Shown: piece by piece, positions 48,882 through 58,723 of the stretch | Position numbering within the stretch: the first letter of the stretch is position 1 | Layout of the letters: every line of letters begins with the position of its first letter | Origin: Emiliania huxleyi CCMP1516 | Lineage: Eukaryota > Haptophyta > Isochrysidales > Noelaerhabdaceae | Length of the DNA stretch: 64,000 nucleotides | NCBI RefSeq assembly: GCF_000372725.1 | Contig: NW_005195300.1 | Span: 363,771-427,770 of the forward strand | Direction: 5' to 3' | The notes under the pieces: model-generated | The model's database searches: none | Told to the model about the DNA's origin: nothing | What the model saw: the letters and a program-made list of their open reading frames with translations, nothing else | Made by a program: the position numbers and the translations under genes

Positions 48882-51800
48882 ATGACGCCGCTCGTCGCGC
48901 TCTGCTGCCTGCCCGCGCTCGGCTGGCACTCCAGCATAGCCCGCCCAGCCGTGCACAGCACGTCGGCCGTCTCGCGCCACTCTGGCCTCTTGCTGCAGAG
49001 CCTCGTGGAGCCCGGCTCGGCCGCAGACGCGAGCCCGACGCCGAGGCAGCCGCCGCGCGAGGGCAGAGGGCCTCCACGCCCGAGAGGGAGGGGGCGCGGC
49101 GGGCCGCGAGGCGCGTCGCCGGGCGGCCGCGGCCGCGGCGCGACGCTCGTCCTCACCAATCCCATGTACGCCAAGCGAATCAGGCCGCCGCCGCCGCCGC
49201 CTCGGGCGCCGCCGCCGGCGAGGCCTCCGCAGCAGCGCGATTCCCGCGGGCCCGCGAGGCCGGGCGGCGGGATGCAGAACGACGCGATCCCGGCCGCCGA
49301 CGGGGGCCTCTCCGGCCCTCCGGCCGACGCGGACGCGGGCGACGGCGCGCCGGGCTCTGACCAGGGCCGGCGGCGCAAGGTGGGCGGAAAGGACCTGAAG
49401 AAGGGAGAGCTGGGGTCGGATCGGGCGCCGAAGAAGGGCGCGAAGGGGCGGGTGGGGAAGCGCGGGCTCCTCGATCGCGACGACGACGCGCCGCTCGCGA
49501 CGGCACGCGCCGCCCGTCCCAAGAGGAAGGGCGGCGGCAGGCGCGGTGCGGCGGGGCAGCCGGCGGCGGTAGAGCCGACGGGACCGGTGCGCGTGCGGCT
49601 GGGCGAGAGCATCACGGTGAGCGAGCTGGCGGGGAAGCTGCAGGTGGGGATGGCGGAGGTGGTCAAGGTGCTCATGAAGCGCGGCGTCCTCGCCTCGGCG
49701 ACTCAGTCCCTCGACGCAGACACCGCAGAGGAGCGAGACGCTTCCGAGACGCTTCCGAGACACGGCCGAGACACTTCAGTCCCGCCGCAGAGGCGCGAGA
49801 CACTTCCGCGACACGGCCGAGACACTTCCGCGACACGGCCGAGACACTTCCGCGACACGGCCGAGACACTTCCGCGACACAGCCGAGACACTTCCGCGAC
49901 GCGGCCGAGACACTTCCGCGACACGGCCGAGACACTTCCGCGACGCGGCCGAGACACTTCCGCGACACGGCCGAGACACTTGCGCGACACGGCCGAGACA
50001 CTTCCGAGACGCCTCCCGCAGGCGGTCGCGCTGGCGTTTGGCGCAGACGTGTCGCGAGCGGGCGACGGCGCCGAGGAGGGCGAGGAGGGGGAGGCGGGCT
50101 CGTGGGGCGTGGTCGAGGAAGAGGACCCGCCCGAGTCGCTCGTCCGCCGTCCGCCCGTCGTCACTGTCATGGGGCACGTCGACCACGGAAAGACTTCGCT
50201 GCTCGACGCGCTGCGCACGACCGACGTCGCCGCGGGCGAGGCGGGGGGCATCACGCAGGCGATCGGCGCGTCGCGGGTGAGCGTCGAGGGCGGCGGCACG
50301 CTCACCTTCATTGACACGCCCGGCCACGCCGCCTTTGCGGAGATGCGCGCGCGCGGCGCCAACGTCACCGATATCGTCATCCTCGTCGTTGCGGGTATAC
50401 GTCGCCCGAGATCGCAATCTCCCCAGGGTTCGGCTCCAGTGTGGGTAGGGGATGGGTGCCCAGCGACGCCGCGCGCCGCATCGTCAGACTCAGAGGAGCC
50501 TGGCTCCAGACCTTCTCCAGACCACTCTCAGCGACACTCTGGCCATGGCAGGCGACGACGGCGTCAAGGAGCAGACGGTGTCGTCGATCAAGGTACCCGC
50601 GCACCCATCCCCTACCCCCCACGGTATCCTAACCCATGCCCTACCCCCACGGTACCCGAACCCATCCCCCAACCCCCCACGGTACCCGAGCCCCCCACGG
50701 TACCCGAACCCATCCCCTACCCCTCATACCCGGACCCATCCCCTACCCCCGCGGTGCCGTCGGTCCAGGCGGCAAAGGCGGCGGGCGTGCCGATCGTCGT
50801 GGCGGTCAACAAGATGGACAAGCCGGCGGCGGACGCGTCGCAGGTCAAGACGCAGCTGCTGGAGCTAACCCTAACCCTAACCCTAACCCTAACCCTAACC
50901 CTAACCCTCTAACCCTAACCCTAGGTCAAGACGCAGCTGCTGGAGCACGAGGTTGTCCTCGAGGAGTTTGGCGGCGACGTGTTGTCCGCCGAGGTGTCTG
51001 CCGTCGCGCGCACCGGCCTGGACAAGCTGCTCGAGCAGGTGCCGCTGTAGTGGGGTATGGGTTCGGGTACCGTGGGGGTAGAGTGCACCGGCCTGGACAA
51101 GCCGCTCGAGCAGGTGCCGCTGTAGTGCGGTGTGGGTTCGGGTACCGTGGGGGTAGAGTGCACCGGCCTGGACAAGCTGCTCGAGCAGGTGCCGCTGTAG
51201 TGGGGTATGGGTTCGGGTACCGTGGGGGTAGAGTGCACCGGCCTGGACAAGCTGCTCGAGCCGGTGCGAGATACGGGGAGATAGGGGGAGATAGGGGGAG
51301 ATAGGGGCAAGCTGCTCGAGCAGGCGGGACTCATACCCCACCCCCTCGGTACCCGAGCCCATCCCCTACCCCCACGGTACCCGAACCCATCTCCGCTCTC
51401 GCAGGTGCAGCTGCAGGCGGAGCTCCTTGACCTCAAAGCCAACCCGGACCGCGCCGCCGCCGGCGTGGTTGTCGAGGCGCGGCAGCAGCTCGGCCAGGGC
51501 GCCGTCGCAACCGCGCTCGTGCAGAAGGGCACGCTGCGGGTGGGCGACATCGTCGTGGCCGGCGCGCAGTGGGGCCGAGTGCGGAGGCTGCAGGACGAGC
51601 GCAACGAGGAGGTGAGTGAGTCGGGGCCGTCGACCGCCGTCGAGCTGGTCGGTCTCAACGGCCCGCGCGAGATGTAGCGAGAGGTAGCGAGATGTAGCGA
51701 GAGGTGGCGAGATGTAGCGAGATAGCGAGATGTAGCCGAGATGTAGCGAGATAGCGAGATGTCTTGGTCGGTCTCAACGGCCCGCGCGATTCGCGGCGGG

Positions 51801-53291
51801 GCTGGCTCGACACCGCGCGGGTTCGGGTATCGTGGGGGGGTAGGGGATGGGTCCGGGTATGGGGGGTAGGGGATGGGTTCGGGTACCGTGGGGGTAGGGG
51901 AGGGTTCGACTCCGCGCGAGACTCAGCACTCCGCTAACACCAGCTAGTGCCACGAGCTGGCTCGGTGTCGCCACCAAGCACGGGGCGGCCTGAGCCAGAA
52001 TGGGAGCGGCAGACGCGGCGTGGGAAGGTGGTGAAGCGGCCTTCGTTAGTACGTGGCCCCACTTGCCGACGCGCCCTAACTCCTTCGTGCCCTATAAGCC
52101 GCGCCGTGCTGGCCTTGCGGCTGCAGGCCTCCCCGCGGCGGGCGACGCGTTCATCGTGACTGGCGAGGAGACAAAGGCAATCGTGACACGCTCCGCGAGC
52201 CACTCCTTCGTATGTGCCGGTCATGGCGAGTCGCCAAGGAGACATAGGCGCGCCAGATAGCCGAGGTGCGCCAGCAGCTGCAGCGCGACGCGCGGGCGTC
52301 GAAGCTCTTCGCGTCGCGCTCGACCGCCGACCGCGACGCGTTCCTGTCGGGCCCCTCCTCGGAGCTGCCCACCAAGACGCTCGACTTCGTGGTCAAGAGC
52401 GACGTGCAGGTCAGCCATACCCCCGCGTTACCCGAACCCATCCCCTACCCCACGGCACCCGAACCCAGGTCAGCCATACCCCCGCGTTACCCGAACCCAT
52501 CCCCTACCCCCACGGTACCCGAACCCATCCCCTTCGTGCAGGGGTCTGCGGAGGCGCTTTGCTCGTCGCTCGAGTCGATTGAGGTGTCGGACGACCTGCT
52601 GCGCGTGCGGACGCGCGTGCTGCGCTCGGGCGCGGGCGCCATCACCGCGGAGGACGTCATGCTCGCGTCCGTCTCGAACGCGGTCGTGCTCGGCTTCAAC
52701 TCGGTGGCGGCGCGGCCGACGCGGGAGGCCGGCGGAGCAGAGAGAAAGAAAGAAAGCCGCCGGGCCCAAGGGAGGGGGGGGGGGGGAGGAGGACGGCACG
52801 CCGCCACCACACAGGGATGTTAAGGAGAGGGGAGTGGTGGTGCTAGCCGTCGCCCACCCTTTGGCGTCTGCCTCTTCCTCTCTCTCCTCGCAGCCCCTCG
52901 CCGATTCTCGCTGCAACCTTCATGCCACCTCGCGGTCGTCCCACTCTCGTCGTTCTCTCCCTTGTCACTTCCTCCTCTGTCGCGTCGTTCTCTTCTGCCT
53001 CGTCCTGTGACGGCACCGCCGCCTGCCGCTCCCTCGCTCTCGCAGGCGGCGGAGCAGTGCAACGTCGAGATCAAGGAGTACTCGATCGTGTACGACCTGC
53101 TCGACGACGTGCGCGCGCTCATGTGCACCCACATCCGACCGCCGCCGAACAAGGCGCTCGGCTCGCTCACGGGCACGGCGGACGTGCTGCAAACCTTCAA
53201 GATTGGCGCCGTCGGGAAAGTGGCCGGCTGCAAGGTGCTGCTCACGCCTCTCCCTCCCTCGCTCTCTCTCTCTCTCCCCCTCTCTCCCTCT

Positions 53292-53342
<51 letters not shown>

Positions 53343-54268
53343 AGGGTGTGCTGCCCGACCACACCGACGACGTGCCGCGCGCCAAGCGCCGCACGTACTG
53401 CAAGGACGACAAAGTGGCGGCGGTGGACCCCGCCGAGGCGATCTTCGCCACTGCCTTTTGAGAGAGGCAAGGTGGCGGCGGTATTGTACCATCATGTACC
53501 ACAGTATATAGACGGAGGTACGCGGTCGGAGATCCCTTCTACTCTGTCTATCTACTGTCTTGTACGCATACAAAACCAAAGAAAGGAATACAGACTACCC
53601 CAGGTGAGTGATGGGAGGACGGCTCGCCGTCCCCCACTCAGGGATTTTTAAGGTAAGGAGCCAGCCCTGGTGTTTAGCCTTCGCCCCCCCTAAGCCTTAG
53701 CCCGTACCCTTTCAGGGGTCATGGCAAAATAAATCTTGACAAAATATTNNNNNNNNNNNNNNNNNNNNNNNNNNNNNNNNNNNNNNNNNNNNNNNNNNNN
53801 NNNNNNNNNNNNNNNNNNNNNNNNNNNNNNNNNNNNNNNNNNNNNNNNACCTCTCCCTGTCTATCTCTATATGTCTCTCTCTCTCTCTATATCTCTGTCT
53901 ATATCTATATGTATATGACTATCTGTGTGTCTCTCTCTTTGCAAGGCGCGGGAGACAAAACGAATCACGAAAGCACCCGCCCCCGACTGGCCTCCTTCCA
54001 CCTCACCTCCTTCCACCTCACCTCCTCTCTCGCCTCGTCCCGCGAGGTGCTCGACGGCACCGTGCGCGCGGGCAGCAACATCCGCATCCTCCGCGGCAAC
54101 GCGGTCGTGTACGAGGGCAAGCTGCTCGCGCTGCGCTACATCAAAGACGAGGTCGAGCAGATCGACGCCGGCTCCGAGTGCGGCATGGCCTTCGAGGGCT
54201 TCCAGACGATGCAGGCCGACGACCGAGTCGAGGCTTACGACCCGAGCGGCGCCGCCGGCGACGACTGA
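48882..54268 (+). CDS. infB: translation initiation factor IF-2, organellar (probably plastid)
   Basis: Delivers initiator tRNA to the small ribosomal subunit and hydrolyses GTP on subunit joining. Eleven exons, all in phase, about 833 residues: 48882-49724, 50022-50394, 50552-50592, 50769-50843, 50925-51038, 51405-51660, 52127-52176, 52257-52409, 52542-52727, 53046-53234, 54047-54268. Start [20 protein letters not shown] is a signal-peptide-like leader, then a basic Gly/Arg/Pro-rich stretch. IF2-N domain: [21 protein letters not shown] domain: [17 protein letters not shown] (G1), DTPGHAAF (G3), [11 protein letters not shown] (G4), [12 protein letters not shown] (G5). Domain [18 protein letters not shown] and [13 protein letters not shown]. 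Domain [20 protein letters not shown]. Domain [22 protein letters not shown] and [13 protein letters not shown]. Four of ten introns have GC donors (49725, 51661, 52177, 52728). Most introns are built of repeats. The last intron contains the assembly gap, so one stretch is unseen but not coding. Confidence 0.95.
49735..50018 (+). repeat. 22-bp minisatellite in IF-2 intron 1
   Basis: About a dozen units of GAGACACTTCCGCGACACGG plus CC. The intron runs from a GC donor at 49725 to CTCCCGCAG at 50021, restoring [15 protein letters not shown]. The intron happens to be open in the coding frame ([20 protein letters not shown]), so retention would not stop translation. Confidence 0.85.
50865..50924 (+). 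repeat. interstitial telomeric repeat forming an intron
   Basis: About nine units of CTAACC/CCCTAA, with one CT interruption. The flanks are exact direct copies of AGGTCAAGACGCAGCTGCTG plus GAG at 50842-50864 and 50923-50945. The donor CAG/GTCAAG at 50844 and the acceptor CCTAG/GTC at 50924 remove exactly 81 bases and restore [14 protein letters not shown]. Without splicing the frame meets TAA inside the array. Confidence 0.9.
51011..51263 (+). repeat. 75-bp exon-plus-minisatellite duplication in IF-2 intron 5
   Basis: CACCGGCCTGGACAAGC starts at 51011, 51086, 51161 and 51236. Each unit joins the exon end TGLDKLLEQ to GTGCCGCTGTAG and the GGGTTCGGGTACCGTGGGGG minisatellite. Only the first copy is exonic; its donor is CAG/GTGCCG at 51039. 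Confidence 0.85.
52728..53045 (-). mobile_element. truncated LINE antisense in IF-2, acting as intron 9
   Basis: The LINE 3' end (GAAA tract, CCAAGGGAGG, CACGCCGCCACCACACAGGG, to a coding remnant matching 12780-12905) lies antisense to IF-2. A 10-bp target duplication GGCGGAGCAG sits at 52731-52740 and 53048-53057. The intron predicted from IF-2 homology starts with GC at 52728 and ends CTCTCGCAG at 53045, joining RPTRE to [12 protein letters not shown]. The pyrimidine tract before the acceptor comes from the LINE antisense strand. Confidence 0.8.
53341..53725 (+). pseudogene. copy of the BTB gene 3' end inside the last IF-2 intron
   Basis: After a CT tract and CTGTCTCAG the plus strand reads [16 protein letters not shown] and [20 protein letters not shown], then a stop at 53459. 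This equals the last 38 residues of the BTB protein encoded at 60155-60270 on the minus strand, with two changes. Similarity continues through the 3' flank (GGCGGCGGTATTGTACCATC, GACGGAGGTACGCGGTCGGA, the diverged LINE tail, CTTTCAGGGGTCATG). IF-2 sequence resumes only at 54047, so the copy is intronic. Confidence 0.85.
53749..53848. other. assembly gap (100 N)
   Basis: One hundred undetermined bases, in the last IF-2 intron and directly after the duplicated BTB 3' segment. CT-rich microsatellite lies on the right side. Length is probably nominal. Confidence 1.
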
Positions 54269-55127
54269 GGCCAGGGGCTCGCCCACCCTCGGGGGTAGGG
54301 GATCCCCGGCCCACCCCGGTCCGAAACCCACAGCGAGCCGGGCTGCATGCATGGAGGGGGGGGGGGGGGGGGAGCCTTACGGCGCTGGGGCTCGGGACTA
54401 GCTGCACGCCGCCCGGAGAGGAGCTCTGGCCTCTGCCGCCCGCCCTCGCGCCCGTGATCGCTCGCGCACTCGAGCGACACCCTCTGCCCTCGCTGCTCCT
54501 GGTCACCTGGTGCCTGGCGCGAGGCGCCCGCGAGAGGAAAGAGCTCTGTTCGTATATGCGTGTACATCCAACGCTGTCTCGAGTCGTGACACCGAGCGCA
54601 GATCTCGCAATGTCGTCTAGATGATCCCGAACTGGAATCTGATTCTGAAAAGCCCGCCCCCGGCCCGCTCGCGACGGCGCGAGAGGCGAGAGTGTCCCGG
54701 CCCCCCGGCGGCGGCGCGCGCGCGGCCGCGGGCCTTGGGGCTGCGTGGTGCGTGGCCGTGGGCGAGAACCGAGATGGGTCAAAGTAACTAAGTTGCAAGT
54801 CCCTGGGTCCAGGCTCCTGCATGCTCCTCGGCCTCTTGCGTCTTGGTTGGCACTTGGATCGGCCCTCGGCCTGCCTCGCCAGCTGGAAGCACGAAAGGCG
54901 CACATCTGTACGTCGACCGTCGGGAGGCTCGAGAGCCGCACAGGCACACGGTACACATAGGCTGCGGTCTTCTATGGTATTACAAACGTGGCTGGTGTGT
55001 GTCAGACAGCAGACAGCACCCTGACAGCTCACCACCCGACAATAGACCTAACACCCGACCGACAGCACCCGACAGCACCGGCCCTCTCCCTTGGTCCCTT
55101 CTCTCCCAGTAAGCTAAAAGTACAACT
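54269..55127. other. intergenic, no gene seen
   Basis: A G-run at 54354-54371, otherwise no recognisable frame. 55105-55127 (CCCAGTAAGCTAAAAGTAC) repeats the sequence at 331-352. 55165-55265 is a GGGGCGAGAT minisatellite that gives spurious open frames upstream of the ankyrin gene. Confidence 0.5.
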
Positions 55128-55329
55128 GTGCCCGACGTGAGCGAACACATTACCGCCAGCAAGCGAGATGGGGCGAGATGGGGCGAGATGGGGCGAGATG
55201 GGGCGAGATGGGGCGAGATGGAGCGAGATGGAGCGAGATTTGGAGCGAGATTTGGAGCGAGATCCGCCGGCGGTGGCCCCGGTCCCCGCCCCGGAGCGGA
55301 CCGCGGACGGCCGACCCCGCGCCCGTCGT

Positions 55330-57175
55330 GGCGTCGAATTCTCATCGGGCGGCGGACGTGCGGCAGGCTCGACGCGCGGCTCGACACCGAGAACCAAGAC
55401 ACGCTGCTCACCTGGGCCGCTCGGCACGGTCAAGCCGAGGCGGCGCGGCTGCTGCTCGAAGCCGGCGCGAGCGTCGGGGCGACGAATGGCACCGGCCGCG
55501 CCGCGCTGTTCATCGCGTGCCAGGAGGACTGCCCCGAGATCGCCGCGCTGCTTCTCGAGGCTGGCGCGGCGGTCGACCAAGCCGGTGAGGACGGCGCCAC
55601 GCCGCTGTTCATCGCGTGCCAGAACAACGGCCTCGAGTGCGCCCACCTTCTCCTCGAGGCCAGCGCGGCGGTCAACCAAGCCGGTGAGGACGGCGCCACG
55701 CCGCTGTACATCGCGTGCGAGAAGGGCCGCCTCGACGTCGCCCGACTGCTCCTCGAGGCGGGCGCGGCGGTAAGCCAAGCCCGCAACGACGGCGCCACGC
55801 CGCTGCTCATCGCGTGCCAGGAGGGCCAGCTCGAGTGCGCCCGGCTGCTGCGCGACGCCGGCGCTTCGGTCAGCCAGGCCGCGGAGGACGGCGTCACGCC
55901 TCTGTTTATCGCGTGCCAAGAGGACAAGGTCGAGTGCGTTCGGCTGCTCCTCGAGGCCAGCGCGGCGGTCAACCAAGCCGGTGAGGACGGCGACACGCCG
56001 CTGTACATCGCGTGCCAGAACGGCCACCTCGAGTGCGCGCAGCTACTCCTCGAGGCCAGCGCGGCGGTGAACCAAGCCGTGAACAACGGCACCACGCCAC
56101 TGTACATGGCGTGCCAGAACGGCCACCTCGAGATCGCCCGTGACCGCGCGAACGCCCTGTGCCGCCGGGGAGCCGGTGCGTCATTCAAGTGCTTGAATGG
56201 GAGGCACCCACGGGGCGGTAACGCAGCGGCGCACCGCACTCTCGTCCGCGATGTCCGTGTAGCACTCGGTGGTCGCCTGCGACAAGCCGCCGCGGTGCGG
56301 TTGTAGGCCTTCGAGCAGGTACGCGCAGTCGGTACGCCGACCTCGTACTGCGAGGGAAGCGGCAGCGACCGAGGAGGCGATGGTGAAGTGGGCTGCCGGC
56401 ATGCCGGAGATGGCGACGCGGGCCTGCGCGAGGGCGAGGAGAAGGGTGGAGGCAGGCGGGAAGGCGGGCGGGCGGAGGGGGGAAGACGATCTGGAGGGGG
56501 GAAAGGGGGGGGTGGGGGGAGGGAGGGGCGAGGGCTCCTGCCCGCGGCCGGCACCTTCTCCGGACACGGCCCGCCGCCCTTCATGAGAGCTGAGAGCCCG
56601 TCCTCGATGCGGGGCTGCTCCTCGAGGCTGGCGCGGCGATCGACCAGGCCGATGAGCAAGGCGTCACGCCGCTGCTCATCGCGTGCCACCAGGGCCACCT
56701 CGAGGTCGCCAAGCTCCTCTCCTCCTACGGCGCCTCCCGCGCCGCGGTGCCGCCCTTCGGCACGCCCGAGGAGGTCGCGAACCGCGACGGCCACGCCGAC
56801 CTCGCCGCCTGGCTGGTCGCCAGCCGCGGCTGGACGCCGCTCGCGCACCTTGAGACCCTCACCGCCGCCCGCGCTCTCTCCCTGCTGCGCAGCGGCGCAA
56901 GCCTGCACGAGGGCGAGCCGACGCCGCTGCAGCGCGCCGCGGGCGGCGCGGGCGAGGTGGCGGCGCTGATCCGGCGGGCGGCGGCGCCGTGGTCGCCGGC
57001 AAGCCACTCGCTCTTCCCCGCGGCGGCCCGCGCGCGGGCGGCGCTCCTCGTCGTCTCGCTCTACGAGATCCACGAGCGGCACCATCTCGACTCGGCAGGA
57101 AACACGAACGGCATCGCGGCGCGCGACTTTGTCACGTGCGTGCTGCGCTTCGCGATCACGCGCGAGACGGAGTAG
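55330..57175 (+). CDS. ankyrin-repeat protein with haptophyte-type C-terminal block
   Basis: 55370-56140 encodes about eight ankyrin repeats (ARHGQAEAARLLLEAGASVG, ATPLFIACQNNGLECAHLLL and so on), very alike in DNA. At about 56140 the frame leaves the repeat pattern. It returns at about 56600 as LLLEAGAAIDQADEQGVTPL, so 56145-56600 is an intron or insertion (it is partly purine-rich and carries AGCACTCGGTGG-type unrelated sequence). After one more repeat comes FGTPEEVANRDGHADLAAWL, TPLAHLETLTAARALSLLRS, PTPLQRAAGGAGEVAALIRR and AAPWSPASHSLFPAAARARA, a block I associate with many haptophyte ankyrin proteins, ending TRETE at 57175. The 5' end is unclear, because the upstream frame translates a GGGGCGAGAT repeat. 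Confidence 0.8.
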
Positions 57176-57484
57176 GGGAGCACTGTAGTGGCCCTGCTCT
57201 CACCTTGGCACCGCCGCGGCGGCCTCTCCTGTTGTTTAGTACTAACTGGATCGGACTGCTTGCAGGTCCGTCCGTGAGCTCCCTGGGTTGCACTGGGGTA
57301 GAGCATGCGTAGTAAACGTGTTGCACAAACCATGACCCGCACATGAGGCCCGCCCTCTAATCGACCCCCCTCTCTGACCCCTGTGTTAAGTGACTCCAAA
57401 CAAACCAGCCTGTGTTAAGTCACTCCAAACAAACACTGCTTTCTGATGCCGCTCTTGGAGCACTTGGAGTGATGTCATTACGGC
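57176..57484. other. intergenic with transposon-end motif
   Basis: A short tandem (TGTGTTAAGT(G/C)ACTCCAAAC, twice, about 57380-57430). The CTTGGAGCACTTGGAGTGAT, GTCATTA motif at 57450-57476 matches the arms of the element at 23669-26412. No gene. Confidence 0.6.
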
Positions 57485-57892
57485 TTTAACACCTCCCGGC
57501 GCGCCAAGCTGGCGGACGGCCACGTCAAGGCGCATCGCGGTTTCTACCACGACGCTCGACGCGATCTTTTTCGTTTTTGTCAAGCGCAAGGCAACTTCAA
57601 CCTGCTGCTCCACGAGACGTTCGGCGGCGGCTTCTCGCCCACCGCCGTTCTCAAGCTGCGCCGCCTCGCGCGCAAAGTCGCGCGCGGCAGCGTTGACCGC
57701 ACGGCCTACTCGCCCAAGTACTCGCTCTCTTTTATGTCCCACCATGCAGAGCGCATCTCTCTCTCTGTTGTGCGAGGTGTGAACCGCGCCATTCGCTCTC
57801 ACCTGGCAACCCTGTCTGCACGTCTCGCGCGCGCGTCTGCACCGTGCCGGGCCCTGTCTGCACCGACAAGACGAGCACCGACAAAAATATAG
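57485..57892 (+). pseudogene. fragment of an unidentified repeated gene family
   Basis: 136 codons without a start: FNTSRRAKLADGHVKAHRGF, ARRDLFRFCQAQGNFNLLLH, ETFGGGFSPTAVLKLRRLAR, SVDRTAYSPKYSLSFMSHHA, ERISLSVVRGVNRAIRSHLA, stop at 57892. It starts exactly after a transposon-end motif. The fragment at 116-300 is a second copy. The pattern (FGGGFSP, DRTAY, SHHAERIS) is conserved enough to be a real protein family, possibly encoded by a mobile element. Function unknown. Confidence 0.5.
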
Positions 57893-58046
57893 CAAGCGCG
57901 CACCGACAAGAGAGCCGCGCGCCGATGCTTTCCCACCCAGGGGACAGGGCTCTAGATGCTGTTGGCGCTGTCAGAGCGCCACCGAGATCGTTCCTCTATG
58001 AAGAGTTCCCTCCCTCGGCCTGCACGCGCGCCGCGAAGTGGACTCG

Positions 58047-58360
58047 TCACAACAGGGCGCCGCGTCCAGCATCGAGCGCCGCCGCGTCCCCGTGCACCTC
58101 CCAGCTGTCTGGCCGCAGCAGCGTGCCGCAGTCCTCGCACCGAAAGCAGGCCTTGTGAAAGATGAGGTTGTCGCCGCGGTGCGTCCTCGCGAGCTGCCGC
58201 TCCATCGCGTAGACTGGCTCCGCGCAGCGGACGCAATGGCTCCCTCCCACGCGCGCCGGTGCTCGTCGATCATCTGGCAGGCGGCCTCGTGCACCGCCAG
58301 GGCAGCGCGGCTCATCGGCACGGTGCAGACAGGGCGTGGTGCAACCAGTGGAAGCACCAT
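58047..58360 (-). CDS. LIM-domain protein, partial
   Basis: The minus strand encodes SHCVRCAEPVYAMERQLART and FHKACFRCEDCGTLLRPDSW, which is the first zinc site (C-x2-C...H-x2-C) and the start of the second (C-x2-C) of a LIM domain. After SWE there is GTGCAC, a possible donor, and the frame then degenerates (VHGDAAALDAGRGALL), so the last zinc ligands must be on another exon or are lost. Upstream, MSRAALAVHEAACQMIDEHR fits as the N-terminal helix but lies in a different frame, joined near 58245. LIM domains mediate protein contacts, often with the cytoskeleton. Confidence 0.6.
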
Positions 58361-58723
58361 CGGCTCAGAAAGAGCTCAAAGAACACCGATGCTGCCCGAA
58401 GCAGATGAGTCACGGCCGCTAGGACAGGGAGAGCGCGGCGGGCCAGAGCGCAGAGGAACGTCAAGGAGAAAATTCACAGAATGATTCGCTCTCTTCCGTC
58501 TTTTCGGCGAAGTTTCAGGATGGATTTTTGAGGAAATCAAGAAGAAAATCTGCAAGAATTTCTTCGGCGCGGCGACATACCTTGTGTCCGGATTGGTGTT
58601 GCGACTCTTTTTCTTGTTCATCGGCCCGTTCTGCCACTGTCCCCGCGATCCGTTCGTTCGGCGTCTCGTCGGCGCGCGCGGCGGCCAATAGTGGATTGTC
58701 GATCACTCACGTCGGACGCCCCG

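Noticed and set aside
50865-50924. Telomeric repeats as a chromosome end
   Set aside because: The same gene continues in phase on both sides and 13 kb of sequence follows; it is interstitial.
51039-51404. Premature end of IF-2 after LLEQVPL
   Set aside because: The TAG lies after a good CAG/GT donor, and the next conserved segment ([20 protein letters not shown]) follows a good acceptor in phase.
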